From Paramarasmius palmivorus (Eukaryota; Basidiomycota; Agaricomycetes; Agaricales; Marasmiaceae): a DNA stretch of 64,000 nt. Location of the stretch: positions 1,009,135 through 1,073,134 of the forward strand of contig JAYKXP010000007.1 in NCBI GenBank assembly GCA_037176845.1, in the 5' to 3' direction. A program made the translations under genes and the position numbers. Position 1 is the first letter of the stretch; each line of letters starts with the position of its first letter. Below are positions 12,128 through 24,897 of this stretch, one piece after another. Under the pieces are notes generated by a model. It searched no databases. It was given only the letters and a program-made list of their open reading frames with translations, and was not told the DNA's origin.

Positions 12128-15100
12128 CTATTCCCGGGTATCTTCTTTGCCTTCATCAGTGCTGTCATCATCATCTGTTAGTGTACCTCTGGCCACATCG
12201 TTGTCGATCTCTGCGGCCTGTTTTAGTGTTACCCAGTTGATGGATTGACTTGGCTGTTCCCTTCGAACATGATCGGCAAGCCTTACCCCTTGCGCTGGCC
12301 ATGTGCCACCAGCTTGAATAAACAGGTCGCTTGTCCGTGTAGCTCTTTCCCTGTAGATGTATGCCTGACGCTTTGCATAGGCTACAAAACTGGGACGAAG
12401 CTCATGACATGGGACCGACAACATCTGCCACCCCTCGGCCATCTTCATAAGTCCACGAACTGCCTGCCTGAACTCTTCGCTCAGGATCTCGACCTCTTCC
12501 TGCCAGCATTGCATATCAGCGCGCACTCGAAACCATTGCACACGATCACCTGATATCGGGGTCAGGTCATACCAACATTTAGCAACAACAATCACTCACG
12601 ATCGATGGCAAATTCTGAACGTTCAGTTTCAGACAGAGATGCCAAGTCCCCCGCACCCCATAGCCAGCTTTCGGTCTTACTTCCCTCGCCCAGCGCATGA
12701 TAATCCAGTGTGTTCTTCATGAAGACATCTTTGTCCCGTATCGGCTGAAATGCCTGATCCTTCTCCGAAAGTCCCAACGCAAGCATCGCTTTCCGACAAG
12801 CATCGTACTTGGCTCGGTATTGCCGTACCTTCCCCGAAGCAGCTTTGATAGGCTCCCAGCTGCGAGTAGTTTCCTTCACTCCAAAATTATGGTTGCTCTT
12901 CCGATTTTTCTCTTCATAAAGGGTCTTCTCATCTTGTAGATTGTCTCGTATCTTCCGAAGAGCATCGTTAGCCTCGCCTTTTCGAAGACGTAATTCAGTC
13001 TGAGCCATCTTTTGCATCCCGAATTTCTCCCGCTGTTCAGTTGCTAAATCCAACGGGAGATATAATGTGACCTCTTCTGGGTAGTCTGGCTTCTCGGATG
13101 CCACCAGGTCTACCAGGCCTGGATGGCAAAGTTCCTTCTGTTGCAACCTCCAATTATCGATGTCACTGCGAAGCTTCATGCGCGACTTTATCGACTGAGC
13201 CTTGTCTGCGTCTGTTGCCTCTTCGTCATGACGTTGCTCTCGCAACATAAACCTACCCAATGCAATTAGTGAATTATACCGTATCGATATGGCACCACGT
13301 ACTGTCGCTGTTGAAGCTTGATGCCACGGTTTACAAAGAAAGCGAGAGGCGTGTTGGTCCTCTGATCCAGAGCCAAGTTGTCCTGCTGTCGTTCCTCTTC
13401 CTCGAGCAGCTCCGTGAGGACCTTTCCTTGTCCACTCACTGTGTTAGTCAGACAACAATCAAACATCGGAAAACCGTAAACACGTACCTTTGTCCTCTTT
13501 CATCCTGTACACACTTCGTACATGTCCACCCTCCACATAGGGTTCAGTAGATAGCCTCTCCAATTCTTCGACTTGCTGTTGACCATTTAGCTTGGACAAA
13601 CCCATGAACGTCTTCAGCTTCTGCACAGCTGTGGCTTTTGCATTGGTGAGCTGCCGGTAGAGAGTATTTCCTGCATTATCATCAGGCAGGGTTTCGTGGA
13701 CAAGAAATCACTGACAATTTACTGAGCTTCTGCATTTTGACAAGGTTCCAGTCATTCTGCAGCGCAGTCAGTGTATCCGCACAATGTCCTGCATTCATTT
13801 CTTTCGTCATGCCACCGGCTTGCTTCGCTTCCGCCCAAGAACCCTCTATTCCTTCTCCACAAGTGCGGCCCATACACGGGGTGTAATTTAGAGACCATCG
13901 GTACTGGCAGTCGGCGATATGTCCTTGTAGATGCATTTTCGGAACACGATGTAATATCCCCCCGATGACGCCCTTCAGCTTTTCGAAATACTTCGTCCCT
14001 TGAAAGTTGGCATTAAACCGAGACAGGAGGCAGATGCTGTACAGGCACGCAATGTCATATGTGAGAACCACGTTTGTTGGAAGGAGTAAATTGAATAGAG
14101 CGCCAACAAGTGCAAAATTGGTTGATGCAAACCTGTTGTTGAATCAATTAGATATTACAACAGTATCAGATATCACCTACTTTTCCCCTTTTTCTAGGTC
14201 AACCATCCCATGTCGCAGAAACATACTATGTCTTGCACATGTGACGGCAACAACACCAGAGGTTACGATGCCTGCAAATTTTGCTTTATTCTGGTTCTGT
14301 GCCGCTTTTAACTTGGCACATGTACTTTTCTATAAACGAGTTACAATCATCGTCTCTGCCAAACGACGTTCAATGACATACCTCTGTACTATTGGGTGCC
14401 CTCCTACAATAGTCCCGATACTCCAAAATGTCCGCAAATAGACCCATGTGTGCCACCAATGCCACATCATCAGGATCATCAGGCTTTTTTTTGCGTTGGA
14501 GACTGAAATGACCATCTGCGGATAGAAATAGTGTAAATAGATGTCTGTTAGCCAAGTTTGTCAGAATACTGAGCTCAGCATACACGCAGATTCCTTACCT
14601 GAATTCATCATTGTTCATAACATCATCGTCCATATTGAAGCCGGGCTGTGGGCATGCAAAGCAAGGTACCATCACACTTCGTTTGGCCCAACCTGGCACA
14701 AGCGCTTGCATGATAACATCAATGCTGTTCGCTTGCCCGCTCTCTTGAAATAACTTGAGTGCTCTCCACACCCTGATTACACGGCGGAATTGTGGATATA
14801 CGTCCTAGAAACACCACTGGATAAGTACAATGATCGAAGAGGAAGAGAGCCTCGTACCGGAACATCTTCAGGGAACTCCCAGTTAGTCCGTCTCCTGAGT
14901 GCCGTTACGAAGTCATATGCCGACTTCTTTGATACCAGCGACTCTATATTGAAAGAGTCGAGAAGATTGAAGGTAAAACCTGTTTTGGGGTCCTCGTGAG
15001 TTGCAGGGAAAATGCCAGCTTCCAAGAGTTGTTCGTATCTCTCCGTGGTCCTGCAGTTGCAAAAGGCGATTCTTGTTTGGTGAATACCGTTCATGTCGAC

Positions 15101-16002
15101 GATTCTGAAGCTCTGCGTTGCATTGATACGAGTATAGTCCACACTTGGACAACGTTCCCCTCTATGACCAAGTGTGATGACAAAACCAAGGTCGGAGATG
15201 TTGTGTTTCTCGAAGAAGCCGTTTTCATCCTTCCATAGATAGCACCAGTGTAAAGGGGAACGTTTGTGTGTCTGAATAAAACATGCTCGACACATCGCCG
15301 TATTGTGGAGGCAGTCTCGGCACTGCGTTGTACACTGGAAGATATTGCAAAATTGGCACTTCCTCCTGGTCTCGATATCTGGATTGCTCTCCCAGCGGAA
15401 CAAATGCCCCACAAACTTCGGTGGGTTGAGGAAATGCTTCATAAATGTTGAGAGTCCCTGTAAGTATTAGTTAGTAAAGGGCACCAGTTCTGATCGCACG
15501 ATGTTCACCTGATAGCCGTGCTTCTTTCCCCTCTCTGAGCCTTCTTGTTCCTTCTCTTGCGCTTGAGGTGCACCCTTTTGTTGTTCCAAGGGTCAATGAG
15601 AGCTCGACAGAACTTGTGGGATATGAATACCTGGACCGGTGGAGCGGGGGGAGTGTGCTTTGCAGTAGCTATCCACGAATCGTTTCGAGCATTTGACGTT
15701 GTTTGAATCACGTCAGTAGATGAGCCTATGCCATCGCGCTTCTCAGCCTGCCACCATCGATGCTGCTGGGTTGTCAAGGGTGTCGCCTCCAGCGACCACG
15801 TCAAAATGTCCTGGGTGTAAATCTCAGCAAACGGCCGTACTCGCTGTTATGGTCAACTCACCTTGGTTGGCCTTAGCACCCCATCATTGTTTGCCTTTGG
15901 CGTGTTCGCTGGTCGGGAAGCAGAGAAATCACTGACAGAAGCCTCTGCCTTCGTCAACTCTTTGCGCGAGTATGAGGATCCTTTCTTGGTCTTCCTGTTC
16001 AT
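12128..16002 (-). CDS. KDZ-family transposase with CxC2-type cysteine cluster, 1115 aa
   Basis: Eleven exons splice in consistent phase: 16002-15861, 15810-15509, 15457-14858, 14804-14599, 14544-14382, 14311-14181, 14132-13723, 13670-13488, 13438-13303, 13252-12600 and 12549-12128, giving 1116 codons without an internal stop. After a basic N-terminus comes a cysteine cluster (C-x2-C, C-x2-C, C-x2-C, then H-x4-PLHW) like the KDZ-associated CxC2 domain. Next are D-G-H-F-x-L-Q-R-K and P-D-D-P-D-D, typical of the family. The RNase H-like core has G-M-V-D-L-x-K-G-E, T-Y-D-I-A-C-x-Y and, after a P-K-M-H-L-x-x-H-x-x-x-C stretch, G-R-x-x-G-E-G-x-E-x-x-W; the acidic residues in these three motifs are the likely catalytic triad. 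A helical, charged C-terminal region follows. It should excise and integrate the surrounding element. No lesion is visible, so it may be active. Confidence 0.9.
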
Positions 16003-17081
16003 CGCGGTAGCAGAGAGCGGTTTTCGATGCCTAACCCAAAGCCATCGGATGCTCATATCGGCGAAACCTGAGCGGATTCCAAATTGGGACAGCACAAAAG
16101 CTGGGTTTCCATCAGGCCAAAGGCCAAAACAAAAGAAACTGCACTAGCGGACATCAATACCGACAATCGCATCAGAGTTCAATGATTTGCCTACTTTACT
16201 CATGATACAAGTGAACATTCTAGCTGGTGACCCTGCAGATATTTCTTTTCTTGCACAAAAGGAGACAACAATAGCCAAAAAAGGCCATAAAACTGGGAAC
16301 GGTGTTACACAGCTCAGAAGTATGTCTGCACAAGACTCTTACCAACTCCATCTGGACGACAAACAGTTCAAACTCTTCCATCTGGCCTACGACGGCCAAG
16401 TTCCATCCAATCTTGCCTCCAAATGCCCCCTGGGTAATCAGCATCATTTGACCATTGACCTTGGCTTGGGTTCGCTGAAGAACTTTGGCATATTCACATA
16501 TGTGGTAGGTGGCCACTGATCCTGCTCTCTGTCATTCATTATTGATTGGCCTGTAATAGTGCGCATGTCAAGTCACAGACCGGAATATGAGAGGGCTTTA
16601 TGTCTCACCGAGATTATCAGCCGAACGTCGCGCAACCCTCATGGATCTCTACACACAGCATTTTCACAATCCTAGATGCAGTATGTCGCCATGAGTCTCT
16701 AGCCATACAATGTCGGACATCAGGTGAAAACCCACTACCCATCCTATCACACCCCTCCATCTTCACCGCAAGCAAATCCTAGCTCACAAGGCAAACGAAA
16801 ACGGATGGTACCATACGTCCTAGTGCCTCTGATGCCCCCAAAATGACGCAAGCTGGAAGGAGAGGTTTGGTGGATGGTGACTCGTAGTCAAACAGCCTTG
16901 AAACGAACAATGCTTTCCAACGGTATCGAGATGGTTGAGTCGGAGGGCGGAGATATTATAGAACTGGTTGAACTAGGCGAAGAGTCAGAAATGGAGCGTT
17001 CTCGTCGAAGGAAGGGGAAATACAAGGCGTAATTCATTGAGGAATGTTAGGTGGCTAGTCCTGATGTCATTATCTTAGTTA
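16003..17081. other. Region upstream of the transposase
   Basis: This probably holds the transposase promoter (minus strand) and possibly the 5' exons of the plus-strand cargo gene that follows. A frame near 16860-17031 encodes an acidic then basic tail (E-S-E-M-E-R-S-R-R-R-K-G-K-Y-K-A) next to a GT-like site, suggesting an exon of the downstream gene, but no start could be chosen. One GTTCAAAC motif is at 16366. Confidence 0.3.
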
Positions 17082-19074
17082 TTGCTAGTCAATGAGATAG
17101 ATGTAGGAGACGCACCAGATGAATCGTCCAGTAAGAGGAAAAGGGACCCAAATCGCTTCAAGCATCAGCCTTGGGGCATCAGCTTTCTGAGTGTACACAC
17201 ACTAGAGTTTATCCCTGGGCCACACACAACACTCAGTCGTATGACGAGTGCTAACGTGTTGACGCTGAGGCAGAGAAGCGTGTTGATGATTCCGAGGGAC
17301 TCGAAATCCGTGAGAAAGCACTCATGTTGCAAACATGTCATTGTTATGCTGGGGCTAACTTTTTGGACGAAGAATCGGGACGTACGCAGTGAGTTCTCCA
17401 AATCATTATTGCTTATTCACTGAACTGACTTGTATTCTCAGCAAACCAACAGCAAACCCTCGATCCGAAGAATGGAAAAAGTCGGCACACTACCACGGGT
17501 TCAGTATACCAACTCCACTATTTCACACTTCGACGTTCAGCGCGTTCAGCTTTCGCTCTACAGCTCTCTGTAACACCACTACTTAGCTGGCATCGTGATA
17601 AGTCAAGCTAGTCAAGGATCAAAGTAATCATAATGACATCAGATCATGAGTTCAGTTTAACACGAGGCTCGCAGATATTGATTGTCTTCTCTTGTCTTTC
17701 TTCTTGTTCCATCACTTGGGGAAATGGCTGAAGTCTCTCGACCCTGTCCAGTGGAGCCCACAATTGTAATATTTCACATTTCATCATAGCCCTGATGGAA
17801 ATTCTGATGATACTTTCTTTGTCAACCCATCCAGCGGTCGACTTTTGTCTTTAGTACCATTCTCGGGTACACCGTAGCTGGTATGATTTCCCAAGTCCTT
17901 TCGTACTTCTCTTTTTCCTCCTCATGGTTCTACAGGCTTCATACGCACAATTGGCAACGAACGCTCCAGTTCCAGACCCAGACCAACTGACCACCACTCC
18001 TGCAAGAATACGGCGCCGTTCCATCCAGGAAGATGACAACGCGCTACATTGTGACGTTATATTGTGGCAAATGACTACTTCCAGAGAAAACGAAGGAGCT
18101 ACGTTACACCCAGAGATCCCACAGTACGTCTTCTTCAGGTTTCTAGTGTTTCACACATTGAACTCAATCAGATACCAGCAACAGTTTGATGGAATCGCTG
18201 AATATCTGGGAAGCCTTTGCAGTAAGAACCCTGCCAACATCCCCTACTTCGTAGTGCTCGCTGCTTGGAGAGATCAGAACGATCAGCTACAAACACAGAG
18301 GTCAGTCTGCAGCCCATCTACCGGTCCATACTGAATATTACCCAGTATACTTCCACCAAGACATCGAGGGAACGATCACTTAAAGCTGGTGGATGAGTGG
18401 AAGGAGATGAGCAAGGAACTACCGTGTGCAACACTTTATGCTGTACTTCGTTTACGATACTGATCTTCTCATTTCCGCAGTGCACCACATCCCAAGCGCA
18501 ACATTTGACATAGTGCACCCTCGGTCACTTATATCTGAAGATCCCTCGTTACCCTCAGATGTCCGGAAGTGGCTGATCAAGTATTTCTCTGAAATGTGGA
18601 GTGCGTAGCCCATAACAATGGCGCCGTCAGATTCTTACTAACCAATCTTTGTTACCACAAGTGCGTTCCTGGAGTGGCAGTCAAGAAGTACCAGTCATGC
18701 CCTGGTCTCAAATTATCCAGTATCCTGCCGCATATTTTCACGTCAATTTCTTCCGTCTCCTTGAAGGCATTCAGTTGGAGGAATTCACCCTGATGACTGA
18801 GGATACTTTGTTTCGACTCTCGAAAGCTGTCAACATGTTTCGGCGATTCCATCGGGGAGGAGCGGTTTTCAACACCACCATTGAAATTGGAATTACGCTT
18901 GCTATGCTCTCCGTAGTTCACACTCGTGCTGATTCCAATTCAAGTGCTGGCATAGATGAAAGTGGCTCGGACCGACGAAGGTCGACTTGTGCTAGGAAGA
19001 TTAAGGATCGTAGTAGTGATAATTACATAGATGGTGGGCCCCCTGCTAAAAAGTCAAAAGCCTCATCAAACTAG
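17082..19074 (+). pseudogene. Cargo gene A of the KDZ element (unknown function; partial model)
   Basis: I do not recognise this protein as a named family. Coding-like exons include about 17937-18126, 18172-18300, 18342-18420, 18481-18599 and about 18662-19074, separated by plausible GT-AG introns. The block around 18172-18300 (G-I-A-E-Y-L-G-S-L-C ... V-L-A-A-W) and the block beginning V-P-V-M-P-W at about 18690 align with corresponding blocks of gene B at 19478-21971. Both proteins end in a basic Ser/Arg tail with A-R-K-x-x-D-R-S-x-D-N. The two are therefore tandem paralogues. The C-terminal tail (RRSTCARK..., later PPAKKSK) looks like a nuclear-localisation or DNA-contact segment. The 5' part is unresolved and may be broken, so I class it as a probable pseudogene; a careful gene prediction could rescue it. 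Confidence 0.4.
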
Positions 19075-19094
19075 ATACGATTTTATTAATGCCA

Positions 19095-19146
19095 TGCTGA
19101 CAGTTTGAACATTTGAACGTTGAAACCAGTTTGAACTCGGTTTGGA
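19095..19146. repeat. Internal cluster of TTTGAAC motifs
   Basis: Within about 50 bp there are three TTTGAAC motifs (19103, 19110 and 19130) with related TTGAAAC and TTTGGAC forms. This is the same motif that marks both arms of the large element. It lies in the short gap between the two paralogous cargo genes, A ending at 19074 and B starting at 19478. Confidence 0.55.
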
Positions 19147-19477
19147 CTACTTTGGTTGGAATCATACTCAAAGTCTAGACCTGCGTCTCACATGCGAGAA
19201 AACAGTGACGCGTTGCCTTCAACTTTGTTCTGAATGTCCAGCATGGAGTGGGTTCGAACAGGAATTTCAGCTGGCAACCCTTCCAATTTACCTTCCAGGT
19301 TCCGTGTTCAAATCAAATGGATGTGACTTGTGGGTTGTAGTGGGTATGTCTCGACATTCATGAATAATATGTGGATCTAATGGTTCAAGTGTATAGGCTA
19401 TTGTGGCCCACAGGTGCAGTGGCATATCCTCCTGAGGCCACTCTCATCTTTATTATGCCGCACTAGCATATAACAGG

Positions 19478-21971
19478 ATGTCATTAGACCTCGAACACCT
19501 TCCTCGATACCACACCATACCCACCAAACCCTTCCTCATCATGCGATATAAGTTTGACGCAGAACAATGGTCCGCCGAGCGCTGCTCTGAGGTTTTCCCC
19601 GCCCAGCCTTCAATCGACCGGAGATTCGACAAGCGACAAGCACGCGGTGTCTTCAGCCACGAGCAGGAGTGCTGGATCCGAACCCAGGAAGAGAAGATAT
19701 GGTCGCCATTGCACGAATCCAAATTCGATAAGGCCCAAGAACTTGGTGTCGACGTGGCGACTGTAGAGAAAATATACAAGGAAGCGATGGCATTCCAATT
19801 TTCGATCAAGTTTGAAGATAGTTTACCAGCGGGTTGGAGAGATGTGCGTACTCAGTTCTACTAACAGTAACTTCGACTGACAAAAACCCAGAAATTGAAC
19901 CGGAAATGGGTTCACAACAAACACCAGACCAATGTCAAGGGTACCCAAGATACCAACTGTGCACCGACAGCAGTGATGCTTGCTACCGGAGATCCGCAAA
20001 TATATCCCTACGGCCTCTTTTTTCAGTCAGTAAACGAGCAAGTTCGCAATGAACTAGAAGCACTGAAGAGAGCCGATGGCGAGGAAGACGTCAAAATAGA
20101 CATAGGAGAGGTGCAGCGAGAGGTCGGGGAGCAATGGTGGACAATGGCAGATGACGAGAAGCAAGTGTGGAAGAACAAGGCAGACGATGAGAAGTGGAAA
20201 GTAAACCTGGTTGGACTTCAAAACTGAACAATATACCAGTAAGTGTTCATTACTGACTAAATTGGTTGCTCATAGTGCCCGACAGGAACCAGAAGAATGT
20301 CATGGGGGACATCGGAGCATATATCAATCGTCTATGTGGTCACGGCGCTGGTCAAATTGGTGAAGCGACCTTCTTGCTAATTGGAAGCTGGTACAACGAA
20401 GAGGGTGCAATAGAGACCTGATTGTGAGCTCGTATCATTATGGCTGCTTGGTTCCTTTCTCAACTGCATGTTCATAGATTCGACCCTCTAGATTTCAAGA
20501 GGCACATGAGTGATGCCTTGAGCGAGGCTTTCCAAGTGGAGTGGTGCTCATGGGTGGCTCAAAACCTCAAATGTAGGTGCCTCAACTCCGATTTTGGTGG
20601 CTTACACTCATTGCAACCCATTCCAGCCAATATGACTACGCTTTATCGAGAGAAGTTTAGGCAAGATCAACATGGCCAGTATATCCTTCATCCGTTTGAA
20701 CCAAGTTGGTCATTGGATGAATGCCGTCAGCATGTTCGGCTCTTTGTGGAGGCATCATGGGGTAGGTTGTCTATTGACTGCTCTGGTATCAATCGCTCAA
20801 CGATTGCTATTCAGAGATATCTTCACATCGTAGCAAAACCCTGACCCTTCCTTGGGCCGGCGTCTTTGAGAATCCGTCTGAATATCTTGTCCCAGATATC
20901 CTAGAGGCTCTGGCGTGCGCCCACATCGACCCACAGAATATGGTCAATTTCGCTAGCACGAACATGCTGCATGTCGTAGGCTTTTGCGAGGTACTTATCA
21001 AGTTTCAAAATTCACATCCGGGACAGTCGATCTGGCTTGACACGGAGCCCAAACCCCAAGTGTCAAAGCGGGATACAGTGGATGATCAGGGAGAAGGTAT
21101 TCAGATTGAAGATCTGGCTATGCTGCCCAAGCGTCCAACACACCTTCAGTCCCCGTCACGCAGCCGGGTCTTGCTCAGTCCGAGTTCCTCAAATGGACAC
21201 GTTTCACCAACACAACTTTCTTCATCCCCATCTTCCCAGATTCCTTCATGCGAGCAACCACTATTCCCAACAGTATCAACCCAGTCCACTGATACGAACT
21301 CTCCTTATCCGGAATCTGATAAGCGAACCTTGGACATCAGAGGTCCTGGAGAGTCGGCGGGATTGTCTGCAATTGTGCCGAAAGTTCCACCTCCACTGAT
21401 CTCGGCACTCCTTCCAGACAAGAACGTCGTCGAAACCACCGATTTCTCTATTCACTCGCCTCTGGAAGGACTATCAGAGATGGTTCCTGTTGGCACAGAA
21501 TTCCCCTCACCAAGTGGCGGCGTCGAAGCCAATAGGACATCCATCGCTAACGATGCTATGGTCATTGAAGACCTCCCTTCTCACGACTTTGATGACCCGG
21601 GTAGTGTGTTGGCTGAGGCTGATGCAGTGACACATATACCTCAATCCGAATTCCCCAATCAGGTGGTTGAGCAGCCGTCAACTAGTCCCCGTGTAAAGCA
21701 AGGTGGGAAGAAACTTGGAAGTAACCAACGACATGCAATGAAGATACCTCCAGCTGCCGGTACAAAACGAGCCGCTCGTTGCCAAGAATCACAACCTGAG
21801 CACAAGAAACGCAAAGTAATACCAGATGACGTGGCTGGATCTGAACCCAATTCCGCACCAGGTGGTGTTACCGAATCAGGCTCACGTCGATCTGGGCGGG
21901 CACGGAAACCACAGGATCGTTCTACAGATAACAACATTACAGGAGAAGCTCAGAACAAACGAAAGCGCTAG
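19478..21971 (+). pseudogene. Cargo gene B of the KDZ element, with HMG-box-like segment; probably damaged
   Basis: Exons 19478-19843 and 19892-20200 join in phase; exons about 20276-20427, 20478-20572, 20627-20761 and 20815-21971 also join in phase with each other. Exon 2 encodes Y-G-L-F-F-Q-S-V-N-E followed by V-G-E-Q-W-W-T-M-A-D-D-E-K and K-N-K-A-D-D-E-K-W, the helix-2/helix-3 pattern of an HMG box, so DNA binding is plausible. Two defects stand out. Exon 2 leaves phase 0 while exon 3 needs phase 1, as if one G was lost at the splice donor, and an in-frame TGA lies at about 20419-20421. The C-terminal 300 residues are Ser/Pro-rich and disordered, ending in a basic tail (R-R-S-G-R-A-R-K-P) shared with gene A. 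The function is unknown; a role with the transposase is only suggested by location. Confidence 0.5.
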
Positions 21972-22504
21972 ACATATACTGGGAGAACTCTTAACGTATT
22001 TTCTTATTTCATGATGTCTTTTATCCCGAATCTCAGTCTTTTATACTTGTCTTGATAACAGATATCTAGCTGAATACCAATACATTGTGTGTGATAATAG
22101 TGAACAGGTTGAACGAATGCAAAGCGCCGAGTGACCAAAAGTGTGGGCGTCAATGATGACTAAGATGGAAATGTCACGACAGCCAGCAGTGCTTTGACTC
22201 TTGATGGCGACTATAGGACTGCAACTGCAGAGCTTTTGAACATTTAGTTCAAAAGCTAGGAAGTCAAACGATGTCGATGTCGTGCGACTGAAGACCATGT
22301 CCATTGTCCACTGTCTGATCTTTGGCAAGCCTCGTCAGGAGCTAGAGTTGGGAATAACTTGGGATACAAAGAACAGGTATCTCAGTTCTGCGACAGTTGT
22401 TATAAATGCTGATTAGTTATTAGTGGAGTCAATCTCAATACCTATACCAGTTCTATTACAGAGATTAGCATGTCCAAGTATGTACACCCCAATAACAACT
22501 CTCC
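21972..22504. other. Convergent intergenic segment
   Basis: This separates the 3' ends of gene B (plus) and gene C (minus). It is AT-rich and presumably holds both termination regions. I see no further gene. Confidence 0.35.
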
Positions 22505-23770
22505 TTATCCGCGATACCCATTACCCCTTCGACGTTTGTTCCCATCGACACATATCACAATGCTTCGAGAAGAGCCCGCTTCTTCAACTCGCTCTTCAAC
22601 TCGCCCAATTGGTGACAAAGCTCTTTTACGGGACGAGCTGCTCCCTAACTCTTTGTCACTCTCATCAGAGATCTCAATAGGCGAATCCACGGTGTCACCT
22701 CTAGAATGGAAGGATTTGGGTGTAGGGGGTTTGACAGGAGATGAGTCTGGTGGGGTGGGTAACACCATAGGGAACGGTGCAGGTTTCCTTGGAACTGCAC
22801 GGACACTCGTTGGCGTTGAGGGACCAGCTGCGTGCTGGCTCATTTGAGAGTCAAGTCTATCGAGCGCTTGGAGGAGTGAAGGTTCTGGGGCGGAAGGGGT
22901 GATTATTGAGTACTGGGAGTCACCTGGAATTGCATACGTCAGAGGCAAACACAGGATTAGAGCGAATAGGCTCACTGGGTACAACACGCTCATCATGATA
23001 AGTGTTTCCAGCGGGCCGGTAACGATACCGGGCGAATCAACGCCGAAATGCGACAATCTCTGGTTCCTCTTCAATGGGCCCTTGCTCCTCGGTTGCTAGG
23101 CTAGCAGTGGATGGGTTTGTTACTCTCGATGCTGTTTGAGTAGTGACATGAGGCCCAGGCGCAAGTGCTGCTACAGTCAGCGGTAGGCTGTAGCCAAGCT
23201 GATTCGAGGATCAACACTTACCAGTTACAGGGAGCACCATTGTCTTGAGTGCTTCACTCTTTTGTGCACGCAGAGTGTTTGCAGCCAGCATATCCTTCCT
23301 TCTTGTCGCCTTCTGGATCTCCGGTTTGAAGTGTTCACGGATACGGTTCTCCGTGTCCTTGAATTTGCAGTGCCAGATGTCAAAGCATTGTTGTGCGAGA
23401 TCCCTCGTGCGTTTGGGTAGAGATGGTGGTCTCCTGCATCCGCAAGGGAAGGGGTTTCTGCCCTGAGAGATGGTTAGAGAACGGTAGAAGGAAGCACAAG
23501 CCTGTCACGAACCATACAGTCTTCGATAGATCCAAAACGGGAACCTCTTCCTGTCGCGGCTCTGAGGATATGACAGCCGTTCTTGGGACAGTCGATGTGG
23601 TGGTCAATGTATGTCTTATCAAGATAAAACACGATTCGCAAAACAGCCTTGATGTTTGTCGATGCATTACGACTAATCCATTGCGGAACAGACCTTGGGG
23701 CCCAAGGGTTGGCGAGAGGTAGATTTTCAGCGAAGTCACGGAGAGTCTCTTGTGAAGGGAGATTAGACAT
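22505..23770 (-). CDS. KDZ-element gene C, unknown protein with Cys/His-rich N-terminus
   Basis: Exon 1 (23770-23513, starting M-S-N-L-P-S) joins exon 2 (23462-23222) in phase 0, and exon 2 joins exon 3 (from 23170) in phase 1. Exon 1 has D-H-H-I-D-C-P-K-N-G-C-H and exon 2 has P-F-P-C-G-C-R-R-P; these could form a metal-binding site. Exon 2 continues with a charged helical stretch. Exon 3 reaches a TGA at about 23030 unless spliced at a weak GTTGAT donor to an exon beginning near 22931, which ends in a Pro/Ser-rich acidic and basic tail at 22505. The last junction is uncertain. I do not recognise the family. Its place between the transposase cargo and the right end suggests an accessory protein of the element. 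Confidence 0.5.
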
Positions 23771-24116
23771 GGTGAGTAGTTAATCAGACATTGTCGTCGC
23801 AGGGTCTAACTTATACCCAAAGCTGCTAGCTTGGGCCCTGTGAGAAGTACAATACCGTGTCACCGACCAATGTCAGGCAGCAACCATGATCTATTGTGTC
23901 GTTCCACACAAAGTCACAAACAAAAAATTGCTGGGATATGAGGCCCTCACTCAACAATTGGCCGACAAGACACAGCGAAGGAAAAGCGGGCATGTGAGCA
24001 TGTTGGAGTGATATTGAGAGATGAAAATAGTAAAACAAGAAGGTTACATCACGAGTAAGTATTCAAGTCCATATAGTAGTCCAGAGAGATCATAACAATC
24101 ACGACTGTACAGGAAT

Positions 24117-24897
24117 TCAAAACAACAGATCAAACGAGCCTAGATAATGTTTGCTGCGGCGAGCAGAATTGGCCTCATCATCTGGATCATGAACCTCTAC
24201 CCAATTTTCCTTTTCCCAATCAATATCCAAGTCCTTTTGTTCTTCCTCATCAGAAAGAACTTCAATGTCGGAGACGCGACCGTCGGTTTGGTCATGAAGA
24301 TGATTCAGGTCGTCCCTGCCACCCCAGTCCATATGATCATCGACCTCCTCCTGCATATCCTCCCCGAGCAAGCGGTCAAAGACTTTCTGCAATGTCTGCA
24401 GCATAGGGTTCTCACGTTGCGTCCACAGGAACTGTGTGCAAAGCATGTCAGAGTTAGGAAGAGGAGGGGTCTGGGACCAGGGTGTGCCAAGAGCGTCGTA
24501 CAACGCCCGCATAGCATTGAGACCAAGAGTGTCGAATAGATCCCGACGGAAGGGCCGAGTGATGAACCGCCCTTGTACACAGTCCAACCCAAGTACCCGG
24601 TGCTCAGGAGAAAAGCACTAACAACACGAGTCAGTCTGCATATATGCCTGATTGACCGAAAAAACTTACCAAGCGGAACTTGCAACCGGTGTTCTTCCAT
24701 GCCCCGGTACCATCGTCGACGTCGACGAGGCCCCAACAATGACCTTCGCCATTAGGGAGATCGTCATAACAATAGATATTGGAGTAGTTGTCGATGTTGT
24801 GGGCCAAGCATTGCCGTAACTCGTCCCTTACAGCATTGCGTTCAGCCAGCGTGAGGTGATCCAGATGGATTGGAGGGTATGAAGGGTGGTTGGCCAT
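24117..24897 (-). CDS. KDZ-element gene D, unknown 242-aa protein
   Basis: Two exons (24897-24670 and 24617-24117) join in phase 0 across a 52-bp GT-AG intron and give 243 codons including the stop. The start M-A-N-H-P-S-Y-P-P is the first ATG of the open frame. The N-terminal 150 residues look globular (L-T-L-A-E-R-N-A-V-R-D-E-L, a run of aromatic and glycine residues, then F-R-R-D-L-F-D-T-L-G). Residues about 180-235 are strongly acidic (D-E-E-E, D-D-E). There is no signal peptide or membrane segment. I do not recognise a named family. It is the gene nearest to the right end of the transposon, is uninterrupted, and is probably expressed from the right arm. Confidence 0.65.
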
